A stretch of DNA of 64,000 nt from JAAFIW01 sp031414805 (GTDB lineage: Bacteria; Pseudomonadota; Gammaproteobacteria; Burkholderiales; Burkholderiaceae_C): contig JANOQJ010000056.1 of NCBI GenBank assembly GCA_031414805.1, positions 1-64,000 on the forward strand. The letters run 5' to 3'. The notes under the pieces are model-generated. The model saw only the letters and a list, made by a program, of their open reading frames with translations, had not been told where the DNA came from and made no database searches. Within the stretch, counting starts at the first letter, position 1. Every line of letters begins with the position of its first letter. Both the position numbers and the translations under genes were made by a program. Below, piece by piece: positions 58,610 through 64,000 of the stretch.

Positions 58610-59361
58610 GCAGAGGTTTGCCAGTAGCGCGTGGTGCGCGTCATCAGGTTTTGGACGGTGAGGCTGGCGGGCACGACAGGCGGCAGGGCGGCTACTTGTT
58701 GTACCAGCACGCGGATGCTATGGCATTGGGTTTTGTCGCGCAACGCGCGAATTTGGGTTCGGATGGTGGATTCGGCCACACCATGGGCCACTGCGATGTC
58801 GGGTATGTCCTGGCCTTTGCACAAAGCCCGCAGCACGCTTTCTTCAGCCTGGGTCAGGCGGTGATCGCGGGCGAAAAATGTGACCGCCAGATTTGGCGTT
58901 GCGCTCTGGCGGCCCAGCATCACCAGCACCGACGCGGCTTCGCCTTCAAACGGCTGGAACAGCGGTACACACGCCACTGGCAGGTTTGCGCCATCGCGGC
59001 GCAAAGTCAGCATGTGCCGCAGGCCCTGGGCTGCACTGCGGATGCCGCGCAGCAATTGCGCGTTGACTTCGGGCGGTTGATCGGCTGCCTGCAACTGCCC
59101 GTGTATGGCTTGATTCGCAGCTGTTGCCGTTCGCGCATCGGGCTGAACCAGCCGCAGAAAATGCCCGCGTGCCAGCTCGTAACGCGCCAGATGGTTGGCG
59201 TGTTGCACCATGCCGAACGTGTCCACCAGAATCAGCCCGTAGTCAATTTCGTCGAGCACCCGCCACAGGGAGTCATGGGGAGTTCCAGCTTTCGCTCGGG
59301 GAGGGGTCTGGGGCCCAAAACCACTGGAATAGTCGGGCTCAAACGGTGTCGCGTCGTACAT
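58606..59361 (-). CDS. LuxR-type regulator with PAS-like sensory domain
   Basis: A roughly 251-aa protein: a PAS-like domain (LWRVLDEIDYGLILVDTFGM, then VQHANHLARYELARG) and a C-terminal LuxR helix-turn-helix (LTQAEESVLRALCKGQDIPD, then IAVAHGVAESTIRTQIRAL). ATG at 59361 has AAGG upstream; 59394 is an alternative. It is translationally coupled to the Crp/Fnr gene, so the pair forms one regulatory unit. Confidence 0.88.
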   Translation of the reverse strand: MYDATPFEPDYSSGFGPQTPPRAKAGTPHDSLWRVLDEIDYGLILVDTFGMVQHANHLARYELARGHFLRLVQPDARTATAANQAIHGQLQAADQPPEVNAQLLRGIRSAAQGLRHMLTLRRDGANLPVACVPLFQPFEGEAASVLVMLGRQSATPNLAVTFFARDHRLTQAEESVLRALCKGQDIPDIAVAHGVAESTIRTQIRALRDKTQCHSIRVLVQQVAALPPVVPASLTVQNLMTRTTRYWQTSA

Positions 59362-59482
59362 GGCAGGCCTTCGTGATGTCGCTCGCACCAACATAGGTGT
59401 GACGGCAGTCTAGAAAGACCGTTTCATTTTGTAAGCTGTGCCAGTACCCAAAAAAGTGTGATCCATTACCTTTTTGAAGTGT

Positions 59483-60400
59483 TCAAACCCGGGATTTCAC
59501 CGGCCACAGCACCGACGCAATGGCTACCACCATCAGCCCTACCGCTGCAAAGTCTTGCCAGTGCAGCACTTCGCCCAGCCACAGCGCCCCCGTGGCCACA
59601 CCCAGCACGGGAATCATCATCACGCTGAGCGTCGACGCGACCGGCGGCAGGCTGCGGGCCAGGTAGAACCAGACGGCGTGGGCAAAGCCAAATACCAGCA
59701 CCGCGTTGTAGACGATGCCAAACCAGGTGGCTGCGCCGGGCATGCGCAATTGCCAATGCGACGTCGACTGCTCGAAGCCGGTGGCCAGCGCCGTCATCAC
59801 AAAAGCGGTGAGCACGGTCATCCAGAACGACAGCGTGAGTGTGGGCACCGGCAGGCGGGTGCGGCGCAGCAACTGCGTGCCCAGCGCCCAGGTGGCCGCA
59901 GCCACCAGCGCCAGCGCCACGCCGGCGGGGTTACCCGCCAGGTTGGACAGCTCGTGCCACAGCAGCAAACCGACGCCGATGGCCGCAGCGCTCACGCCCA
60001 GCCAGCCACGCCGGGACAGCACCGCCTGAAACAAAAACACGCCAATCACCGCCGAAAAAATCGGCATGGTGTAACCCAAAATGGCCGCGCGCCCGCTGGA
60101 CAGGGTTTTGACGGCCAGGATGATGCAGCCGTGCCAGATAAACATGTTGGTGGCGGCGAGCCACACCAGCTCGGGCCAGTGCTGTCGCGGCAGGCGAAAC
60201 GGCACTTTCATCACCACCAGCGCCAGCCACAGCACGGGCACGCCCAGCCAGATCGACAGCGCGCGAAAGCTCAGGGGCGGGTAGTCGGCCACGGCCAGCT
60301 TCATCACCGGCCAGTTCAGGCCCCAAACAAGGGTGAGCAGGACGAGGAGGATGAGTTGTTGGCGAGACAATGCGTGGCTGGAGGTTTGCATCCCAACCAT
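59483..60400 (-). CDS. EamA/DMT-family transporter
   Basis: A 305-aa inner-membrane protein with about ten hydrophobic segments in two EamA halves (LLVLLTLVWGLNWPVMKLAV, then LGYTMPIFSAVIGVFLFQAV). Members export metabolites such as amino acids; the substrate is unknown. It is divergent from pyrF. Confidence 0.9.
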   Translation of the reverse strand: MVGMQTSSHALSRQQLILLVLLTLVWGLNWPVMKLAVADYPPLSFRALSIWLGVPVLWLALVVMKVPFRLPRQHWPELVWLAATNMFIWHGCIILAVKTLSSGRAAILGYTMPIFSAVIGVFLFQAVLSRRGWLGVSAAAIGVGLLLWHELSNLAGNPAGVALALVAAATWALGTQLLRRTRLPVPTLTLSFWMTVLTAFVMTALATGFEQSTSHWQLRMPGAATWFGIVYNAVLVFGFAHAVWFYLARSLPPVASTLSVMMIPVLGVATGALWLGEVLHWQDFAAVGLMVVAIASVLWPVKSRV

Positions 60401-60450
60401 TGTGGCGTGCGGCGTCAGAAGCCCCTGCAGACGCTCCCTAAAATCCCTAC

Positions 60451-61281
60451 ATGACCTTCCTAGCCATGCTGGCCGCCGCCCAGCAACAAAACCAATCCAT
60501 GCTGTGTGTGGGCCTGGACCCTGAACCCAGCCGCTTCCCCGGCGCGCTCAAGGGCGATGCCAACAAGATTTACGACTTTTGCGCACGCCTGGTCGACGCC
60601 ACAGCCGATGTGGTGATCGCCTTCAAGCCCCAGATTGCCTACTTCGCCGCCCACCGGGCCGAGGGCCAGCTGGAGCGGCTGATGGAGCACATGCGCCGCA
60701 TGGCACCTTGTGTGCCCATCATTCTGGACGCCAAGCGGGGCGACATTGGCTCCACCGCCCAGCAATACGCCAAAGAAGCCTTCGAGCGCTACGGTGCCGA
60801 CGCCGTGACGCTGTCGCCCTTCATGGGCTTTGACTCCGTGCAGCCCTACCTGACACACCCGGGCAAAGGCGCGTTTTTGCTATGCCGTACCTCCAACCCT
60901 GGCGGAGACGACCTGCAAAACCAGCGCCTGCAATCGGTTGAAGGCCAACCCCTGCTGTATGAGCACGTGGCGCGCCTGGCCCAAGGCCCCTGGAACCTGA
61001 ACGGGCAACTCGGCCTGGTGGTGGGGGCCACGTATCCGGCAGAGATTGAACGGGTGCGCGCAGTAGCCCCCCACATGCCGCTATTGATTCCCGGCGTGGG
61101 CGCCCAGGGCGGCGACGCGGTGGCCACCGTGCGCGCAGGCTGGCGGGTTGACGCCCCCATCATCGTGAACTCGTCGCGGGCGATTCTGTATGCATCCAGC
61201 GGTGACGACTTTGCCGAAGCGGCGCGTCGCGAAGCCATCAAGACGCGGGATGTGCTGGAAGCCGCCAAAACACTGATTTAA
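60451..61281 (+). CDS. pyrF: Orotidine-5'-phosphate decarboxylase
   Basis: Final step of UMP synthesis. This is the longer type 2 form (276 aa): LCVGLDPEPSRFP at the start, VIAFKPQIAYFAAH, the catalytic IILDAKRGDIGSTAQQYA, and LIPGVGAQGGDAVATV near the end. The start lies in a compact promoter region shared with the DMT exporter gene. Confidence 0.96.
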   Translation: MTFLAMLAAAQQQNQSMLCVGLDPEPSRFPGALKGDANKIYDFCARLVDATADVVIAFKPQIAYFAAHRAEGQLERLMEHMRRMAPCVPIILDAKRGDIGSTAQQYAKEAFERYGADAVTLSPFMGFDSVQPYLTHPGKGAFLLCRTSNPGGDDLQNQRLQSVEGQPLLYEHVARLAQGPWNLNGQLGLVVGATYPAEIERVRAVAPHMPLLIPGVGAQGGDAVATVRAGWRVDAPIIVNSSRAILYASSGDDFAEAARREAIKTRDVLEAAKTLI

Positions 61282-61345
61282 AGCGAAAAGTGCCAACAGC
61301 CCTTATAGATACTGCTCAAGCAGCTATTAATTAAATAGCAATCTA
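61281..61345. repeat. Interspersed repeat copy 17
   Basis: AAGTGCCAACAGCCCTTATA, then GATACTGCTCAAGCAGCTAT and TAATTAAATAGCAATC, between converging pyrF and the SPOR gene; the SPOR gene's stop (TAG) lies at its edge. Confidence 0.95.
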
Positions 61346-61999
61346 ACCCCGGCAAGGGGTTAGCAACTTATCCCCCAGCGCCGTTTGGAGCTCCGCCAGC
61401 CGTGCCCGCAGCGCCTCGTCCACCAGCGGCAGGCGCAGCACCTGGCCGCGCTGCTCGCGGCGCTCTTGCAGCACGCGGGCCGTACGCACGCCGCGCTGCA
61501 GGAGGGTGTCGAGGCGCTGGTTGGCTGCGCCGGAGGAGGCAAAGCTGCCGAGCGAAAGGCCAGGGCCAGGGAGTGCTTTGGTGGCAACCTCAAACGTCAC
61601 GTTGATCTGGCGCAGCTCCGCCTGTTTTTTGCTCAGCGAATCGGGCGCGGTGTAAGGACCCATGTAGACCATCCAGCGGGCGCTTTCATTGACCGGCTCC
61701 AGCGCCCAACTGCCGCTGGGCAGACTCTCCAGCCGCGTGCGCAGGGCGGTGGTCTGGGCCTCGTCGAGCAGCGGGGATTGCAGGCACTCGGTGCTGGCGA
61801 CCACCACGGGGGCGCTGGCAGGCGGTTCGTCACGCCCCGCGCCCTGCAAGCGCAGGCTGTCCGGGCGGATTTGTTGCTGCATACGCTGAGGCTCCGACTG
61901 CTGGGTGGGGGCAAAACCCAACTCGCGCAGCAGCCCCTGCGTCCACGCGAAGTACAGGCCGTTGGCCAGAACAATCAGCAAAACAAACAGGCGCAGCAT
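61343..61999 (-). CDS. SPOR-domain membrane protein
   Basis: A 218-aa protein with an N-terminal membrane anchor (about 2-18) and a C-terminal SPOR-type domain (ARWMVYMGPYTAPDSLSKKQ, then AELRQINVTFEVATKALPGP, LSLGSFASSGAANQRLDTLL). SPOR domains bind denuded peptidoglycan glycan strands, often at division sites. It lies 8 bp after birA, in the same direction. Confidence 0.88.
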   Translation of the reverse strand: MLRLFVLLIVLANGLYFAWTQGLLRELGFAPTQQSEPQRMQQQIRPDSLRLQGAGRDEPPASAPVVVASTECLQSPLLDEAQTTALRTRLESLPSGSWALEPVNESARWMVYMGPYTAPDSLSKKQAELRQINVTFEVATKALPGPGLSLGSFASSGAANQRLDTLLQRGVRTARVLQERREQRGQVLRLPLVDEALRARLAELQTALGDKLLTPCRG

Positions 62000-62007
62000 G
62001 GGTGGGT

Positions 62008-62829
62008 TTAAAGAAGGGTGGAAGGGGCGGCAGGCCGCACGCTGATTTCTGCGCTGGTGACCGGCTGCATGCCGCGTGCGGTGTGCACCAGCAGGGCGCC
62101 GCTGTCGCTGACCCCGTGCGCAGAGCCCTGCGTACCATCAGACAACACCACTGCCCGGTCACGCAAGGCGTCGCGGGCGTTGAAGCGCGCTTGAAAGGGC
62201 GCAAACCCGGCCTGCGCAAAGGCGGCAATGGCGGCGGCTAGCGGCTGCGCCAGCATGAGCAATGCCGCTGGCGCATCGGCACCACGAAGCAACTCGTTCA
62301 GCCCCACGGGCGGTGTGCGAAACCGGTCAGCGGGCGTGTCCAGCGACACCGGGCGCACGATGTTGATGCCAATGCCAATCACCGCGTAGCGGCCACCCGC
62401 CAGGCCCGCCGCCTCGCCCACGCCGGCGGTTTCCACCAAAATGCCCCCCAGCTTGCAGCCGTCCACCCACAGGTCGTTGGGCCACTTGAGCAGCACGCGC
62501 GCATGAAGGCTTTCGGCCACCGCACAACCCACGGCCAACGACAGACCCTCCCAGGCGGGCGGCGTCAAATAAACACCGAGTGAAAAAGCCAGTTGGCCGC
62601 ATTGCCCGTGCCACTGGCGGCCCAGGCGGCCCCTTCCGCCGGTTTGCAGCTGCGCCACGAGCAGGCGTGGCGTTTGGGTTTGCGAGGGGTTGTCGCGTGC
62701 ACCGCGCATCAACTCGGAGTTGGTCGAATCGACCTGCGCCACCGCTTGCGCCACCAAGCCCGGCAGCCACGGCTGCATCAGCGCCTGGGCGGTGCCGACG
62801 GTGGCTTGCAGATCGGCAGTGGCATGCAT
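62008..62829 (-). CDS. birA: Biotin--[acetyl-CoA-carboxylase] ligase
   Basis: A 273-aa biotin protein ligase without the N-terminal DNA-binding domain of E. coli BirA. The biotinyl-AMP loop QTGGRGRLGRQWH, VLLKWPNDLWVDGCKLGGIL and GIGINIV are diagnostic. Without a helix-turn-helix it cannot be an autorepressor. Confidence 0.94.
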   Translation of the reverse strand: MHATADLQATVGTAQALMQPWLPGLVAQAVAQVDSTNSELMRGARDNPSQTQTPRLLVAQLQTGGRGRLGRQWHGQCGQLAFSLGVYLTPPAWEGLSLAVGCAVAESLHARVLLKWPNDLWVDGCKLGGILVETAGVGEAAGLAGGRYAVIGIGINIVRPVSLDTPADRFRTPPVGLNELLRGADAPAALLMLAQPLAAAIAAFAQAGFAPFQARFNARDALRDRAVVLSDGTQGSAHGVSDSGALLVHTARGMQPVTSAEISVRPAAPSTLL

Positions 62830-62830
62830 C

Positions 62831-63409
62831 TCAGGATTTGCGGCGCTTGGGTGCCAGCATGGTGCCCCGACAGGTCTTGGCGTTGCACCAGCAGGCGTAT
62901 TCCGCCTTCAGTTTGGCGGTGTGGCGGTCATCAATGATCAGGCCGTAGTCAAAGCTGAGCTCTTCCCCCGCCGCAATGTCGGTCAGCGCCCTGATGAACA
63001 CACGGCCATCGGTTTCGTCGGCCTCGCAATTGGGCTCGCAGGCGTGGTTGATCCAGCGCGACGAGTTGCCGCCGAACTTGCCGTCGATCACATGCTTGTC
63101 GTCAATGTGAAAGTAAAACGTGTGCTGTGGGTTGCTCGGGTCATGCGGGTGGCGGCGCAAGGCTTCAGCCCAGCTGATGACCTCGCCCGCGTATTCCATG
63201 ATGAGCTCACCAGCAGCGATGTTTTGCATGGCAAACACGCCTTTGCCATGCACCTCCGAGTTGCGCACCTGCGTGCGCCGCCCCGCGTTGCCTGCCGCCG
63301 TGGATTTGGCCTGGGCCCGCGACGAGGGAACACGGGCGGGGGCGCTGTCCTGCAAAGCCTGCTTCATCAGATCGCTGTCGGCATCGTGGCTACGGGACTT
63401 TTTGGACAT
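62831..63409 (-). CDS. SET-domain protein lysine methyltransferase
   Basis: A 192-aa bacterial SET-domain protein. VRNSEVHGKGVFAMQNIAAG starts the SET fold; FGGNSSRWINHACEPNCEAD and GEELSFDYGLIIDD are the SAM- and substrate-binding blocks; the C-terminal CWCNAKTCRGTM is a post-SET zinc motif. ATG at 63409 follows a charged MSKKSRSHDADSD start; the longer frame overlaps divergent topB. The substrate is unknown. The 162 bp to topB holds nothing recognised. Confidence 0.92.
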   Translation of the reverse strand: MSKKSRSHDADSDLMKQALQDSAPARVPSSRAQAKSTAAGNAGRRTQVRNSEVHGKGVFAMQNIAAGELIMEYAGEVISWAEALRRHPHDPSNPQHTFYFHIDDKHVIDGKFGGNSSRWINHACEPNCEADETDGRVFIRALTDIAAGEELSFDYGLIIDDRHTAKLKAEYACWCNAKTCRGTMLAPKRRKS

Positions 63410-63571
63410 GAGCAAAATTCTGCTAAGTTGGTTGTGTACGCGTGAGCGTGCGTGCGAGGGCGCGGGGAGCGGCAGATTGTAAGGACGCAAAACCAGCCTT
63501 TGCGAAGTGATGACTTGCGATGCGGCAACAATGCGCCCCAAACAGACGAACGTAAAACGGATACGACTTGT

Positions 63572-64000
63572 ATGAGCAAAACACTGGTAATCGCGGAAAA
63601 ACCCTCGGTGGCACAAGACATCGTGCGGGCGCTCACGCCCACCGCGGGCAAGTTCGACAAGCACGACGAGCACTTTGAAAACGAGCAATACGTGGTCACC
63701 AGTGCCGTGGGCCATCTGGTGGAAATACAAGCGCCTGAAGAATTTGACGTGAAGCGCGGCAAGTGGAGCTTTGCCCACCTGCCGGTGATTCCGCCGTACT
63801 TTGATTTGAAGCCGGTCGACAAAACCAAAACCCGACTGAACGCGGTCGTCAAACAGGCCAAGCGAAAAGATGTGACGGCGTTGATCAATGCCTGCGACGC
63901 GGGCCGCGAAGGCGAGTTGATTTTTCGCCTGATCGAGCAGTACGCGGGCACCGGCACCGGCGACAAAACCAAGCCGCTGGGTAAACCGGTTCAGCGACTG
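63572..64000 (+). CDS. topB: DNA topoisomerase III, 3' end beyond window
   Basis: Only the first 143 codons are visible. MSKTLVIAEKPSVAQDIVRAL begins the Toprim domain, and INACDAGREGELIFRLIEQ carries its acidic metal site. It relaxes and decatenates DNA with a single-strand cut. It is divergent from the SET-domain gene. Confidence 0.95.
   Translation, partial: MSKTLVIAEKPSVAQDIVRALTPTAGKFDKHDEHFENEQYVVTSAVGHLVEIQAPEEFDVKRGKWSFAHLPVIPPYFDLKPVDKTKTRLNAVVKQAKRKDVTALINACDAGREGELIFRLIEQYAGTGTGDKTKPLGKPVQRL

Noticed and set aside
1..64000. tRNA, rRNA, riboswitch or complete insertion sequence
   Set aside because: No cloverleaf, rRNA core, conserved riboswitch core or transposase/integrase was seen on either strand; a covariance-model scan would be needed to exclude small RNAs.

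Overview
The window looks like chromosomal DNA of a Betaproteobacterium of the order Burkholderiales, most likely Comamonadaceae (Rhodoferax/Polaromonas-like). The basis is family content typical of that group (DUF1631, DUF3567 and DUF3108 proteins, an ilvE/zf-CHCC/waaF string, a type 2 pyrF, a homoprotocatechuate meta-cleavage cluster) and a short interspersed repeat that I recognise as common in these genomes. This is inference from content; no search was run. No rRNA, tRNA, CRISPR array, transposase or integrase was seen, and no gene-free stretch exceeds about 300 bases.

Layout. 1-4005: three exported proteins or lipoproteins (a CAP-like fragment, an unknown lipoprotein, an Ig plus SASA-type esterase) with a more AT-rich style. 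4064-7718: isc genes iscU-iscA-hscB-hscA-fdx without iscR or iscS. 7849-18752: housekeeping and small clusters (flavin reductase plus MarR, cobalamin adenosyltransferase, DUF1631, waaF, ilvE, radA, and a DUF3800 gene with a 34-codon partner). 19025-26385: hpaG1-hpaG2-hpaE-[VapBC-type module]-hpaD-hpaF-hpaH-hpaI-class II aldolase, the pathway from homoprotocatechuate to central metabolites. 26518-31878: a ChaN-like lipoprotein, a BLUF photoreceptor, a fasciclin-domain protein, DUF3567, DUF3108, and an IclR regulator divergent from a fumarylacetoacetate-hydrolase-family gene. 31879-33303: a two-gene secreted cassette bounded by a 129-bp duplication of that hydrolase gene's 3' end. 33304-37893: a HAMP-only membrane protein, a phytase-like esterase lipoprotein and an Old Yellow Enzyme.

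37970-44801: a NarX/NarL-like two-component system, a nitrate/cyanate-type ABC transporter, cyanase (cynS) and a glutaredoxin-like protein without the usual cysteine. 44896-51713: a Tat-exported FAD oxidoreductase, an SCP2-FadH fusion protein, a DUF4345 protein, an HxlR regulator and an AmpG-type permease. 51896-57955: an M48 peptidase, then a tightly packed three-gene unit of a class III nucleotidyl cyclase with TPR-like repeats, a PAP2/vanadium-haloperoxidase-fold protein with a long Gly-Gly-Ser tract, and a subtilisin-family protease. This unit is my best candidate for an undescribed system. 57989-64000: a LuxR/PAS plus Crp/Fnr regulator pair, a DMT exporter, pyrF, a SPOR protein, birA, a SET-domain methyltransferase and the start of topB.

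Two themes cut across the window. A roughly 60-bp interspersed repeat occurs about 17 times. Several copies lie in frame inside genes (hscA, hpaG1, hpaF, the chaN-like gene, the DUF3108 gene, an FAD oxidoreductase), and others supply the stop codons of neighbouring genes. There are also several compact modules (effector/immunity-like, toxin/antitoxin, DUF3800 plus a small ORF) typical of accessory insertion.
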